Counted from the stretch's first letter, positions 1-11,050 are shown. The stretch: 64,000 bases of DNA from Cervus elaphus (GCF_910594005.1 NC_057845.1:5800001-5864000); one strand, 5' to 3'. Notes: a model not told the origin generated them from the sequence alone. Numbers and translations are program-made.

Positions 1-384
1 AACAAATATCATTTATTACTGCATATATATGGAATCTAGAAAAATGGTATAGATGAACCTCTTTGCAGGGCAGCAATAGAGACGCAGACATAGAGGATGG
101 ACTTGTGGATGCAGTGGGGAAAGCAGAGCATGGGACAAATTGAGACGGCAGCACAGACAGACACGCATCACCAGGTGTAGAATAGACGGCTGGTGGAAGC
201 CGCTGTATACCACAGGGGGCTCGGCTGAGTCTCCGTGGCGACCTGGAGGGATGGGACGGGAGAGGGTGGGAGGGGGGCCAGGAAAGAGGGGAACGGTGTA
301 CATGCATAGCTGATTCACGCTGTTGTGCTGTAGAAACTAGCACAACAGTGTAAAGCAATTATACTCCAATTAAAATAAAGCCAT
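1..384 (+). mobile_element. Ruminant L1 3' UTR, cut by window edge
   Basis: The text runs through the typical ruminant L1 3' UTR: a 'tatatatggaatctagaaa' start, a GGGA/GAGG-rich middle (about 240-300), then 'ctccaattaaaataaag' near 366-382. The 5' part lies outside the window. A 100-codon antisense open frame here is a shadow of the UTR. Non-coding LINE remnant. Confidence 0.8.
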
Positions 385-439
385 GCAGGAATGATTTTGT
401 TAACTCTTCAGTTTTGGCTCCTCAGAAAAAAAGAAAAAT

Positions 440-1075
440 CATTATGTAGGAATAGATGTAAATGTGAAAGTTCTTGAAAACGTGCATACCTTTTGACCCA
501 CGGTGTTACTTCCAGGAATTTATTCTGAAAAGAAATCTCAAAAGACATATAAAGACATGCACACTAATGTCTTTATTGCAGAATTTGCATATAATGAAAT
601 ATTGGGAAACATCCAATTGCACAGCAATAAAGGATCAAATGCATAAAATATGGTACCTCTGAAAGTGCCATATTGCATGCATGCATGCAAAGTCACTTCA
701 GTCTCTTTGAGACTCTATGGACTGTAGCCCACCAGGCTCCTCTGTCCCATGGGATGCTCCAGGCAAGAATACTGGAGTGGGTTGCCATGCCCTCCTCCAG
801 GGGATCTTCCCAACCCAGGGATCGAATGCACATCTCTTATGTCTCTTGCATTAGCGGGCAGATTCTTTACCAATAGCACCACCTGGAAAGTGTGGGAGAA
901 CATTTATGGACACGTAAAATGTTTAATATGAAGCAGAAAATATTATAAGGCTAATGACACTTACAGAAGTAATGGTTCAGTAAAAACAACATATGTGCAT
1001 ATAGTCCATGCATTGAAAAAAATAGCAGAAGCATATTTTAATGGTGATTGTCTCCAGGGAGTAGAATAAGGGTGA
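440..1075 (+). mobile_element. Old L1 ORF2/3' fragment, split by a SINE
   Basis: Bases 490-650 follow the L1 sense pattern for the ORF2 C-terminal region ('ttccaggaatttattc', 'tctttattgcagaatttgc'), strongly decayed. After the SINE at 668-885 the old sequence resumes ('agtagaataagggtgat' near 1060). It is an ancient L1 copy with no usable reading frame. Confidence 0.55.
668..885 (-). mobile_element. Bov-tA SINE
   Basis: Bov-tA is a ruminant SINE with a tRNA-Glu-type head and a BovB-derived body, mobilised in trans by BovB. Here it is reversed: body first ('ggactgtagcccaccaggct'), head last ('caatagcaccacctgg'). Short matching flanks GAAAGTG at 661-667 and 886-892 look like the TSD. The open frames here are SINE translations. 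Confidence 0.88.
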
Positions 1076-1094
1076 TATTTCTTTCTCATGGCTT

Positions 1095-1165
1095 GAGCTT
1101 TTCTGCTTGTGCGGTCAACAAACACTTGTTGTTTATCTTCTGTGTGCTGGGAGCTGTGTTAGCTG
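1095..1165 (-). repeat. Possible MIR/L2 fragment
   Basis: The stretch 'caacaaacacttgttg' followed by 'tgtgctgggagctgtgttag' resembles the conserved 3' core shared by old MIR/L2 elements. Short and decayed, so this is tentative. Confidence 0.35.
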
Positions 1166-1352
1166 CTGAGTGTATATGAGATGGTTTGAAAACGTCATCT
1201 TAATTTTTTCTTCAGCTTTATTGAGATACATCTGACTTTCAACTTTGTGTAAATTTAAGGTATCCAACATGATGATTTGCTATGTGTACATATGGTGAAA
1301 TTATTACCACAATATGGTGAGTTAGTACATCTGTCATCTCACATAGTTCTTT

Positions 1353-1383
<31 letters not shown>

Positions 1384-1398
1384 ATGTGTGTGTGTGTT
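1353..1398. repeat. (TG)n microsatellite, interrupted
   Basis: A run of TG dinucleotides broken by TATA and TATG, inside the old L1 3' end. Confidence 0.9.
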
Positions 1399-1502
1399 TG
1401 GTGAAAACATTTAAGGTGTATCTTCCTAGCAACTTTCAAGTATACAACTTTTACCTATAGTCACCATGCTGTACATTAAGGGCTCAGAACTCACTTATCT
1501 TT

Positions 1503-1659
1503 TCTTTAATATTTATTTTTATTTATTTTGGCTGCACCCAGTCTTAGTTACAGCATGTGAGCTGGTTAGTTGCAACGTGTGGGATTCTAGCTCCCCGACC
1601 AGCGATGGAACCCAAGTGCCCTACGTTGGGAGAACAGAGTCTTAGCCACTGGGGAAGCC
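1503..1659 (-). mobile_element. CHR-type tRNA-Glu SINE
   Basis: CHR SINEs are cetartiodactyl tRNA-Glu-derived elements. The reversed copy starts with its T-rich tail and 'ttttggctgcacccagtctt' and ends with the degraded head 'cttagccactggggaagcc'. Flanks 'cagaactcacttatctt' (from 1485) and 'cagaacttactcatctt' (from 1660) form a diverged TSD, so this is an old insertion into L1. Confidence 0.85.
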
Positions 1660-1760
1660 CAGAACTTACTCATCTTACAGTTGGAAGTTTGTCGGCTTTT
1701 ACCAGCTTCACACATCTCCCTGCCCTTCCCCTGTAACCACGAAGTTAAGCAAGTCTCTTC

Positions 1761-2115
1761 CCCCGACGCACTCAGAAGGCTCATCGCCCAAACACTCCGC
1801 ATGGATGCTCCCACCCTGAACCCTGTTACTGTGCCGTAAGACACCCTAGTCGTAGCCGAGCCATGCGGAGGTGCTGGGCTCCACAGTCCCAGGGGAGCCC
1901 AGCTCTCAGCGAGCCCGGCTCAGGCCCCAGGAAGGTCAGGGAAGGAGCCATCCAGAAGTGCTTCCTGCAGCCTTAGCTCTTTCCACTCCAGCCTGGAGTC
2001 CTGCCAGCTGACACCACGCCATCACGCAGCAGAGAAGTCTCATCCACACGGTGCCCTTTCCAAATACCTCACCCACAGAATGTGTGAGCGCGATACGTGA
2101 TTGCGGCTGAATGCC
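1761..2115. other. No gene seen; moderately GC-rich unclassified DNA
   Basis: No recognisable repeat or coding exon. Several CpG sites occur between 1760 and 1920, but short open frames on both strands have no familiar composition. Confidence 0.5.
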
Positions 2116-2412
2116 ACCCAGGAGCTTCAGCTCAGTTCTGAAGAATCTGCCTGCCAATGTAGGAGACACAGGTTTGATTCCCTGCTCTGGGAAGATTTCA
2201 CATGCTGCTGAGCAACTAAGCCCGTATGCTGAAACTACTGAACCTGTGCTCTAGAGCCCGGAAGCCGCAACTACTGAAGCCCAAGTTCATCGAGTCCTCT
2301 CTCCATATCAAGAGAAGCTGATTCAGTGAGCATCCCGTGCACTGCAACTCACTCTAGTATTCTTGCCAAAGACCCAGCCCAGCCAAAAATAAAGAAATAA
2401 ATAAAATTGTTT
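2116..2412 (+). mobile_element. CHR-type SINE, near full length
   Basis: Head-like 'cttcagctcagttctgaag' is followed by the B-box region 'ggtttgattccctgctc', a body of 'gcaactactgaagccc' type and the A-rich tail 'aataaagaaataaataaaa' at about 2389-2408. Forward orientation. Confidence 0.8.
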
Positions 2413-2547
2413 TTCGAAATGCCACCATGTTTGGGGTGCTTTGTTACACAGCAAAGACACCCAGAACCATGTGTCACAGTGACGAATACACTGGTAGACC
2501 AGGCAGACAGCAGAAAACTGATCAAGCAAGCTGTCTGTCTCCTCTCC

Positions 2548-2710
2548 CAGTGGGTCTTTGTCGCTGCGTGGGTTTTCTCTGGTTGGGGCGGGTGGCGGCT
2601 CCTCTCTAGTCGCCGCGCTCCAACTGCTCATTGCAGAGCCTTCTCTTAGTGCAGAGCACAGGCTCTAGGGTGCTTGGGCTTCAGTAGTTGCGGCACATGG
2701 GCTCTAGGTT
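2548..2710 (-). mobile_element. CHR-type SINE body fragment
   Basis: 'gggtctttgtcgctgcgtgg' through 'gcttcagtagttgcggcac' matches the reversed CHR body. The head and tail are missing. It accounts for the locally raised CpG. Confidence 0.65.
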
Positions 2711-2775
2711 TCTTTCCAGTGGGAGGCAGACGGCCCACTTGGAAGGGAAACGGGAGCTGATTCAACAAAGAGAAT

Positions 2776-3190
2776 TGTTCAGTCACTCAGTCGTGTCCAA
2801 CTCTGCAACCCCATGGACTGCAGCACACCAGGCTTCCCTGTCCTTCGCTATCTCCCAGAGTTTGCTCAAGCTCATGTCCATTGAGTCGGTGATGCCATCC
2901 GACCATCTCATCCTCTGTCGTCCCCTTCTCCTGCCTTCAATCTTTCCCAGCATCAGGGTCTTTTTCAGTGAGTCAGTTCTTTGCATCAGGTGACCAAAGT
3001 ATTGGAGTTTCAGCTTCAGCATCAGTCCTTCCAATGAATATTCAGGACTGATGTCCTTTAGGATGGACTGGTTGGATCTCCTTGCAGTCCAAGGGACTCT
3101 CAAGAGCCTTCTCCAACATCACAGTTCAAAAGCATCAGTTCCTGGGCTCTCAACGTTCTTTATGGTCCATCTCTCACATTCATACATGAC
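2776..3190 (-). mobile_element. BovB LINE 3' end (ORF2 C-terminal region)
   Basis: BovB is an RTE-clade LINE whose ORF2 carries endonuclease and reverse transcriptase. Only the 3' ~415 bp is present. The minus frame at 2783-3103 reads the characteristic C-terminal motif VPWTARRSNQSILK, then KLKLQYFGHLMQR and GRQRMRWSDGITDSMD. No endonuclease or RT active site is included, so it is a dead 5'-truncated copy. Confidence 0.93.
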
Positions 3191-3192
3191 TA

Positions 3193-3718
3193 CTGGAAAA
3201 ACCAGCAGAGGACAAGCCACAGAAGCATGGGCTGTTCTGAGGGGAACCAGGAGAGAAGGGAAGCCCTCTGAAACTTAGAAAAGCAGAAGTATCTCTCAGC
3301 CCTGGGCCTGGAGAAGTGAGAGGAGGCAGGGATGTCAAGCTGTGAACTGCAGCCCTTCCTGCCCACACTCCCCTCTCCTGGGGCCTCCTGATGCCCAAAG
3401 CCAGTGGGAAGCCAGAGGGCAAGGAGCTAAGCTGACGCCATTTGGGTAGTTGCTTCTGTGACGCCAGGAGGGTAGAGGGGCTAAGGGCAGTCCTGAGGGG
3501 TGGACTGGGGGCCACCTCCCCTTGCCTCACAGAGCAGTGACAGATCCTTGAGTTTAAGGTTCTTCTGGACTGAATTAAACACCAGCCAACAGGTTCCCCC
3601 CTCCACAGCTGTGGGACACAAAGATTGCCTTTCCCTACACTTAGGAAGAAGGGCAAGCATCCCTTCCTCCCTTCTAGGTTGGAGAGACTCCAAATTCATC
3701 AACCACTCCCTCTAAGGA
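3193..3718. other. No gene seen; unique-looking DNA
   Basis: No repeat family recognised. A 158-codon minus frame (3180-3656) is rich in Ser/Pro/Leu, overlaps the BovB edge and has no recognisable domain, so it is not called a gene. Confidence 0.5.
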
Positions 3719-3736
3719 AAATCCTCCTCTAGCTTC

Positions 3737-4345
3737 ATGGAAACAGTGACAGATTTTATTTTCTTGTTCTCGAAAATCACTGCAGATGGTGACTGCAGCC
3801 ATGAAATTAAAAGACACTTGCTCCTTGGAAGAAAATCTATGACCAAACTAGACAGCATATTAAAAAGCAGAGACATCACTTTGCTGATAAAGGTCCATAT
3901 AGTCAAACTATGGTCTTTCCAGTAGTCATGTATGGATGTGAGAGTTGGACCATAAAGAAAGCTGAGCACCAAAGAATTGATGCTTTTGAACTGTGGTGTT
4001 AGAGAAGACTTTTGAGAGTCTCTTGGACTGCAAGGAGATCAAACCTAAAGGAAATCAACCCTGAATATCCATTGGAAGGACTGATGTTGAAGCTGAAGCT
4101 CCAATACTTTGGCCACCTGATGAGAAGAGCTGACTCATTGGAAAAGACCCCAGTGCTGAGAAAGATTAAAGGCAGGAGGAGAAGGGGACGACAGAGGATG
4201 AGATGGTTGGATGGTATCATTGACTCAATGGATATGAGTTTAAACAAGCTCCAGGAGATGGTGAAGGACAAGGAAGCCTGGCGTGCTGCCGTCCACAGGG
4301 TTGCGATGTCGGACAAGACCGAGCACCTGAACAACAAACTTCACT
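3737..4345 (+). mobile_element. BovB LINE 3' end
   Basis: It begins in the region 'gaaaatcactgcagatggtg' and runs through 'tatggatgtgagagttggac' and 'ggccacctgatgagaagagc' to the element end. The plus frame at 4012-4350 shows SWTARRSNLKEINPEYPLEG and RRGRQRMRWLDGI. A stop where Trp is expected (near 4000) and frame breaks upstream make it a pseudogene. Confidence 0.93.
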
Positions 4346-5172
4346 CTTAGTGGTTTTGTGCACTCTGTGCATCTGAGAAAACAAGGGTCATGACACCTGT
4401 CTACCAACCTTGCCTGATACTCCCACATGGAAAGTAGGATATGGAATCTCTTGAGAATCCAGTTAAAACTAGACAAGACGGCTCCGTTATCACTTCCTGT
4501 CAGCCATGTAGAGGTGGCAATTTAATGTTTGACACAATGGGTATTTAAATAAGAAAAAAACAGCCATTCAATAAACAAGGATGGGATACCCTGTTATCAA
4601 AAAAGGGCAAGACTTAAATCCCCACTTCACACCATTCATAAAAATAAATCGCATCAGGATTACAGCTCCATTTTAAAGTATTAGCTGGAAATAGAGGATA
4701 GTACTTTCATCCTCAACCTTCTTACGAGACAAAAAATAAACACACACACACACACGCACAAAAGGCCCCATCCTCTGGGCTCTGACATCCACCACTGTGT
4801 GGCACTGAGGTCACCATTTTCCCAAGAGCTACTCCCAGACAGTGATGCCCACAGTGGGGCTACTGAGGCAGCCCACTCCTGGGAGCAGGGAGGGCATCAT
4901 GGGTGCAAGACCCAAGCTGCCCCTCAGAGCCTTCCTCTCATAAGGCCCCGTGCTTGGTTTAAACTCCTCTGCTGTTACTAATTTGCTAACAAGGGAATCC
5001 TGCCTGTTCATTTCACCCCTGGCCCTGCGTATGATACAGCTGGTCCTGCCTGGGAGACAGGTGACCCCCTAGGTGGGCTAGAGGACTGCCTGGCATCCTT
5101 ACACAGAATCTTCCTTAAACTGCATGTCGGTCTGGGTTGCACCAGACCCTCCCTCCCATCTTCCCTCAAGGT
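4346..5172. other. No gene seen; includes (CA)n at 4741-4761
   Basis: Unclassified sequence. 4545-4690 has some old-L1 character. 4741-4761 is a short CA microsatellite. 4799-5160 is GC-richer with short frames in both directions and no recognised product. Confidence 0.5.
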
Positions 5173-5397
5173 CTACTGAAAGTGAAAGTCATTCAGTCAT
5201 GCCCTACTCTTTGCAACCCCATGGACTGTGGCCCAACAGGCTCCTCTGTCCATGGAATTTTCCAGGGAAGAATACTGAACTGGGTTACCATTCCCTTCTC
5301 CAGGGGATCTTCCCGACCCAGGGATTGAACCCAGTCTCCTGCATTGCAGGTGTATTTTTTTTTTTTTTTTTACAGTCTGAGCCACCTGGGAAGCTCT
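5173..5397 (-). mobile_element. Bov-tA SINE with internal poly-T
   Basis: Reversed Bov-tA ('ctttgcaaccccatggactg' ... 'gtctgagccacctgggaagc'). A pure T17 run at 5355-5371 interrupts the region just inside the tRNA head where 'gtgggattctttac'-type sequence is expected. On the SINE sense strand this is a poly-A next to the Pol III promoter. Confidence 0.9.
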
Positions 5398-5617
5398 GGC
5401 TCTCCTGAATTTCCCTGGCCTCCTCCCCATTTTCTCACAGGCAAAGGCCCTAATAAAAAATCTTTGCATGCTTAAGCCCATTTCAGTGTCCGCTTCTGGG
5501 AGGACTCAGACCAGCTTAAGTGGTGCTAAGGGAAGTCAGACAATACAGGCAGAAAGATGGAGTTTTCTGACTTCCTCATCCACCACGTGGTTGGCAAAGT
5601 AGATGCCATCTGGGTTT

Positions 5618-5825
5618 TTGTTGTTTAGTCCCTAAGTCACTCTGACTCTTTTGAGATCTCATGGACTGTAGCCCACCAGGCTCCTGTGTCCATGGGATTC
5701 TCCAGGCAAGAATACTGGAGTGGGTTGCCATTTCCTTCTCCAGGGGGTCTTCCCCACCCAGGGATCAAACCCATGTCTCCTGCTTGGCCGGCGGAGTGTT
5801 TACCACTGAGCCACCTGGAAAGCCC
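5618..5825 (-). mobile_element. Bov-tA SINE
   Basis: Complete reversed copy. Flanks 'atgccatctgggttt' (5603-5617) and 'atgccgtctgggttg' (5826-5840) make a TSD with two differences, so the insertion boundaries are well defined. Confidence 0.93.
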
Positions 5826-5840
5826 ATGCCGTCTGGGTTG

Positions 5841-6319
5841 GTAGGTCAGAAAGTAGCAGCTCAGTTGCCAAAGGTTTCATTGGTGGTGGCCTGGGAAAGT
5901 ATCCTGGTGGGAGGGGCATGTGAAAAACCTGGAGGGAAGCCTACAGAGACGGCAGCATGGGCTGAGTTATACTCAGTCACACTGGTGCCCTGCAGAAGGA
6001 GAAGAAGAGGCAGGTGGCTGGTATCCAGCAGCAAATGACAGAGAGTGAGGACTCCCAGAGCACCCCAGTGGGAGCTCACAGAGAGGCCCAGATCAGCTGC
6101 AAAGGAAGGATACACACAGGCCAGCTGCAGGCTAAAACACGGTTCAGCTGCAACTCACTCCAGAGATGTTTGGATGTTCAGCTAAGGGAAGTGTGGGATG
6201 CAAAGGTCATGGCCCTGGTGAAGACAACCTAGATGGATGCAACCCAGCCTGTAGAATAAATCCAAACAGAAGCAAGGAGAGACAAGAGACAGAGAGGACA
6301 CAATATGGCATGAGACTCT
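5841..6319. other. No gene seen; unique-looking DNA
   Basis: Purine-rich, non-repetitive-looking sequence between two SINEs. Short plus frames (up to about 125 codons, partly inside SINEs) have no recognised domain. Confidence 0.5.
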
Positions 6320-6330
6320 GGATCCAGCCA

Positions 6331-6546
6331 TCACTCACTCAATTCAGTCTCGTCCAGTTCTTTGCAACCCTATGGATTGTAGTATGCCAGGCTCCTTTGT
6401 CCATGGGATTCTCCGGGCAAGAATACTGGAGTGGGTTACCATGCCCTCTTCCAGGAGAACTCCCTGACCCAATGATCGAACCTACATCTCCTGCATCTCT
6501 TGCATTGCAGGCAGATTGTTTACCGTGGAGCCATTGGGGCAATCTC
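6331..6546 (-). mobile_element. Bov-tA SINE
   Basis: Reversed copy between a perfect 10-bp TSD GATCCAGCCA (6321-6330 and 6547-6556). Its translations produce spurious frames on both strands. Confidence 0.92.
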
Positions 6547-6556
6547 GATCCAGCCA

Positions 6557-7340
6557 CATGTAAAACCAAATCCACCTCCTGGCTTTGCAGCTTTGAGAGC
6601 CAGTATTATTTCCTTTCGCTCAAAGTAGTGTGAATCAAGTAATTTTTGGCACTTACACTGCAGAGTAGTCATGGCTTCCCTTTATGTATCTTCTTGCACA
6701 GATAAGCATCTTTAAGTATTCCAGCAAGAATATCTGTATTTTTTTCTTCATATTTTTGCAGAAAGGGGGAAACCATAGATTCGCACAGAGCATGATTCTC
6801 TAAGTCTCAGAGACTTACAGAATTCGTAAGTGTGTAAGTTGGTCTCATTTCCATCAAGAAAGTTGTCATGGTAGTCTGGAATCCATTTCATGCCTTCATT
6901 CTCACCAACCCACTTTGAGGCTTCCTCTTGATGGACAAATAGTTTTATATAGGATAGTTCCAGATTACTTTTTAAGCCCTGTTTTGTACAATCTGGCTCC
7001 GGGACTAAACTCCTCAACTCCATGGGATTTACATCCTGGCTTTCTGATGATGTGAATTTCTTCTAAATCCTTAGAAGTTCCAGGCCTTTTTCCCTTCTAA
7101 TATTTTAGAATGCATTTTGAAAACACACAATAGATGTAGAGTTAAAGGAATGGATGTTGTGATTTCTTCGCCCAGTGATGGAGGGAAGTTTTTACTTAGT
7201 TGTGGTAATAAAAATCTTGAGATTATCCTAACTTCATTTCCACTGTTCTCGTAATTCAAAAAAGCACACAATCGTGGATTTCTATTCAGAGAGAATGGCT
7301 TAAAGGGTTGCAATTTGAGAATGTGTTGGGACATGATTAT
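6557..7340. other. No gene seen; AT-rich unclassified DNA
   Basis: I see no recognisable repeat and no credible exon. Short minus frames (6748-7023, 7071-7334) lack any familiar motif. Confidence 0.5.
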
Positions 7341-7785
7341 TTATTATATAGATTTGTTTAATTGACAAATATTTACTGAATATTATGGCACTTTGCATGA
7401 TTATTCTCAAATATTTGCCGCCCCTCGCTATGGGAAGATAATATTTCCCTGTGCACACAACATCAGGCAAAGCCGTATGACTTGTTTTAGCCAATGAAAT
7501 GTCCAAAGCAAGGACATGTCATTTTCAAGCCTAAGCTGTAAGAGGAGATATAAGTTTCACCATGTTCTGCTTCTACCCCTGCCATGGGCCAGCGATGTTT
7601 TAGTTCACGGCTGCTCTGTCAGCTTCAGTCCCAAAGTAGGATGATATGTAAACAGAGCCACGAAAGATGAGCGAAGGATATGCAACACAAGCAAGAAATA
7701 AAGCTTCTTTGTTGTAAGCCATTGAGATCAAGGGGTTGTTTGTTATAGCAGTTTAATATAACCCACCCTGAATAATACACAGTAC
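7341..7785 (+). repeat. Old mammalian LTR-like repeat, family not assigned
   Basis: The end 'gcaagaaataaagcttc', 'gtaagccattgagatcaagg' and 'gtttgttatagcagtttaa' follows a pattern seen at the 3' ends of several old mammalian LTR-like repeats (polyadenylation-like AATAAA, then 'taagccactgagat'). The family name is not certain. Confidence 0.4.
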
Positions 7786-8353
7786 CACTTGTGCTTATCA
7801 TTGTGTTGGATGAAAAATCAACTTACACATACCACTCTAAGTCCTTGGCACCCAAATATCGTTGCTTAATAGGAACTTCTTTTAAATAAGAGCGCTATGT
7901 CATGGAAGATTTCAAACGTTCTCTCAGCAGCGGAACCCCCTTACGCAGAACACCAACTATTAAACTGATACCAGCAGAATTGCGCTGGTTGAAAGAGTGG
8001 AGGCCAGGAAGTTGGCAGTTCTATCTCCCCAAAGACCATACTCAAGCCAGTGCCAGACATCTGGCCAGCACTCTGTGAATATTTGCTGAATAAATAAACA
8101 GATAGATTATTTCCTGCAGAATTCTTTGAAGACACTCTGGGGAACTCTATATAGGTCCATAGAGCAGAGTTTAAATTTTCCATAGTAACAGTATGGTCCT
8201 ATAGGACGTTTCAGATTTAGTCGTCAAATTTCTATATGTAGACTAAGAAAATAAGCAGAGATGGTAAAAAAAAATTCAGATTTTATTTCAGCCAATTGTT
8301 CCTACATCTTTCCAATCACAGTTCTATCAGAGATGCCAATGACAGTTATTAAA
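7786..8353. other. No gene seen; unclassified
   Basis: Mixed AT-rich sequence without recognisable repeat or exon. The minus frame 7941-8183 has no familiar domain. Confidence 0.45.
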
Positions 8354-8354
8354 A

Positions 8355-8640
8355 TACTGAGCTGGCAAAAGCATTTGTTTGGGATTTTCCATAACATCTG
8401 GTGGCTCAGACAGTAAAGAATGTGCCTGCAACGTGGGACACCTAGGTTCGATCCCTGGGTTGGGAAGATCCCCTGGAGAAGGGAAGACAACCCATTCCAG
8501 TGTTCTTGTCTGGAGAATTCCATGGATAGAGGAGCCTGGCGAGCTACAGTCCCTAGGGTCGCAGAGAGTTGGACACGACTGAGTGACTAACACTTTCACT
8601 TAAAGAAAAACTTGAGCCAACTCTTTGGCCAACCCAATAG
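8355..8640. mobile_element. Mariner-like miniature element, split by a SINE
   Basis: Left arm about 8355-8397 ('gctggcaaaagcatttgttt', 'gggattttccataac') and right arm about 8600-8640 ('ctttggccaacccaatag') are imperfect inverted complements. They resemble the bovine mariner-type inverted repeat 'attgggttggccaaa'. Joined, they would form a ~85-bp element without transposase. The middle is filled by the SINE at 8398-8600. Confidence 0.6.
8398..8600 (+). mobile_element. Bov-tA SINE inside mariner-like element
   Basis: Forward copy from 'ctggtggctcagacagtaaa' through 'ggttcgatccctgggttgg' to 'gttggacacgactgagtgac'. The first few bases of the head are missing. It separates the two arms of the miniature element, so it is the younger insertion. 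Confidence 0.88.
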
Positions 8641-8907
8641 TTTTGTTAAGGGTTGACATCTTTTCCATGATTCCGACAACAGAAGAGATGCTAATAAATA
8701 GAGGGGAAGAAAACAAAAAAGATCTAAAACAATAATTCAACCCCCTGTGTTCAGACTGCATGTTAGGGAAGATGCTAAAAAACTGGCAAGCTTAGAGAAA
8801 TGGCTCTGCATTATACATTCAATGTAACAAAGATTCCTTTCCTTACTAAATCTCTCTCTCTGCTCATAAGTGTAGCTTGATGTACGAGCCTAATGCTCAT
8901 TTTATTC
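8641..8907. other. No gene seen; AT-rich
   Basis: Unclassified AT-rich sequence with no recognisable repeat or coding signal. Confidence 0.4.
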
Positions 8908-8919
8908 CAGCAACAGCGT

Positions 8920-9131
8920 GTGTGTGTGTTCAGTTGGTCAATTGTGCCCGACTTCTTGCAACCCCGTGGACTATAACCCACCAGGTTCCTCTATCTATGG
9001 TATTTTTAAAGGCAAGAATACTTGAGTGGGTTGCCATTTCCTCCTCCAGGGGATCTTCCCAACCCAAGGATCAAACCTGAATCTCTTGCACTGGCAGGCA
9101 GATTCTTTATCACTGAGCCAACCTGGGAAGC
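8920..9131 (-). mobile_element. Bov-tA SINE
   Basis: Reversed copy with a degraded body ('gtggactataacccaccagg'). Imperfect flanks 'ccagcaacagcg' (about 8908) and 'ccagtaacagtg' (about 9132) are a likely TSD. Confidence 0.87.
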
Positions 9132-9170
9132 CTGCCAGTAACAGTGATCTCTTAGTAAAAGACTTTTTTG

Positions 9171-10066
9171 CTCAACATCACTCATTATCAGAGAAATGCA
9201 AATCAAAACCACAATGAGGTACCATTTCACGCCAGTCAGAATGGATGTTATCCAAAAGTCTACAAACAATAAATGCCAGAGATGGTGTGGAGAAAAGGGA
9301 ACCCTCTAACACTGTTGGTGGGAATGCAAACAAGTATAACCACTATGGAGAACAGTGTGGAGATTCCTTAAAGAGCTGGAAATAGAACTGCCATATGGCC
9401 CAGTAATCCCCCTGCTGGGCATACACACTGAGGAAACTGGAATTGAGAAAGACATGTATACCCCAATGTTCATCATGGCACTGTTTATAATAGCCAGGAC
9501 ATGGAAGCAACCTAATGTCCATCAGCAGATGAATGGATAAGAAAGCTGTGGTACATATAAACAGGGGAATATTACTCAGCCATTAAAAAAGAATACATTT
9601 GAATCAGTTCTAATGAGGTGGATGAAACTGGAGCCTATTTTACAGAGTGAAGTAAACCAGAAAGAAAAACACCAATACAGTATACTAACACATATATATG
9701 GAATTTAGAAAGATGGTAATGATGACCCTGTATGCGAGACAACAAAAGAGACACAGATATATAGAACAGTCTTTTGGACTCTGTGGGGGAGGGCGAGGGT
9801 GGGATGATTTGGGAGAATGGCATTGAAACATGCATATTATCATGTGAAACAGATCGCCAGTCCAGGTTTGATGCATGAGACAGGGTGCTCAGGGCTGGTT
9901 CACTGAGATGACCTTGAGGGATGGGATAGGAGGGAGGTGGGAGAGGAGTTCAGGATGGGGGACACATGTACACCCATGATGAATTCATGTTAATGTATGG
10001 CAAAACCACTACAATATTGTAAAGTAATATAGTCTCCAATTAAAATAAAGAAATTTATTTTAAAAA
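9171..10066 (+). mobile_element. Ruminant L1 3' end (ORF2 tail plus 3' UTR)
   Basis: It starts in 'atgcaaatcaaaaccacaat', contains the ORF2 C-terminal remnant (frame 9355-9540 with MWRFLKELEIELPYGP and IPLLGI), then the GA/GT-rich 3' UTR and an A-rich end 'ccaattaaaataaagaaat'. It is 5'-truncated; endonuclease and RT are absent. Comparatively well preserved. Confidence 0.92.
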
Positions 10067-10825
10067 AAACACAAAATAATAAAACAATGGGGTGAGTGTG
10101 GGGGTAAACTCTACAGGCAAGATGATAGGCTAAGATAAGATAAACCACCCTCAACAAACTCTTAGACATGCTGCCTAAAATATAGTTTTTAAAAATCCTT
10201 TTAAATGTTATACCTGAGCTCACAAGAAAGAAAGAAGAAATCCCAGGGCCATGTAGAAGAGAAAACTGAAAAAAGTTTTGTGAGTTGACACTGTAGATAT
10301 GAGGTCGGCAAGGGGTGGGGCGAGGGAGAGGTCCCCTCCAAATGACCAAAGGACTTGAGGTTCAATGTTTATGTGGGGATAGGAACTGAGGCCAGGGTGA
10401 GATGAAGAAGGAAGAGTCAAAAACCGCACACCGAGTTTACTTGTCAAATAGCGACAACCTCAGCAAAAGAGTAGACCAGAAAAATTCATCCATCAGCACA
10501 GACAGTAGCCAGGGAAGAAAGCTCATCTGTTTTCTGCTCAGGCTCTGGGTAAAAAAAGTAAAAGGAAATCAAAACTTTAAGTCATTGCCTCATGTATCTG
10601 AGATTCTAATTTATACTAGTAGAGTCCAGAAAACATCAGATTGGAAATTAATATAAAAAGTGGTCCTAGACCAGGGGGAAAAAAAGCAGGGGAGAAGAAA
10701 ATACAAGATGATTTCTCAGATTCTCTGCAAAGAAAGTCACACTAGACTGCCACAAAATAGAAGCCTTGCTAAAGGTGAACTTGCATATGTATTACATTAT
10801 ATAGTATATACACATTTGTTCATTT
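10067..10825. other. No gene seen; unclassified
   Basis: No recognised repeat. Small frames on both strands (e.g. 9990-10349 minus, which overlaps the L1 end) lack family resemblance. Confidence 0.45.
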
Positions 10826-11050
10826 GGGGCTTTCCTGCTGGTTCAGATAGTAAAGAATCTGCCTGCAATGCAGGAGACCTGGGTTTGATCCCTGGGTTGG
10901 GAAGATCCTCTGGAGGGGGGCATGGCAACCCACTTCAGTATTCTTGCCTGGACAATCCCATGGACAGAGGAGCCTGGTGGGCTAGAATCTGTCCAGAGTA
11001 GCCCTGTCTAAGGTCACAAAGAGTTGGACACGACTAAAGCACCTTAGCAT
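10826..11050 (+). mobile_element. Bov-tA SINE
   Basis: Forward copy with intact-looking box B ('ggtttgatccctgggttgg') and typical 3' end 'agttggacacgactaaagca'. A small insertion ('atctgtccagagtagccc') sits where the body normally reads 'tacagtccatgggg'. Confidence 0.9.

Larger units (their letters stand above)
1203..1760 (-). mobile_element. Old L1 3' end, split by a CHR SINE
   Basis: It starts with 'ttcagctttattgagatac' and runs through 'gtcaccatgctgtacatta', the reverse complement of an old L1 3' end. It is interrupted at 1503-1659 by a SINE and resumes at 'cagaacttactcatctt'. A TG-rich microsatellite lies inside. Confidence 0.65.

Noticed and set aside
3180..3656. 158-codon minus frame as a gene
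   Set aside because: Low-information Ser/Pro/Leu-rich sequence overlapping a BovB edge, with no domain and an overlapping alternative frame.
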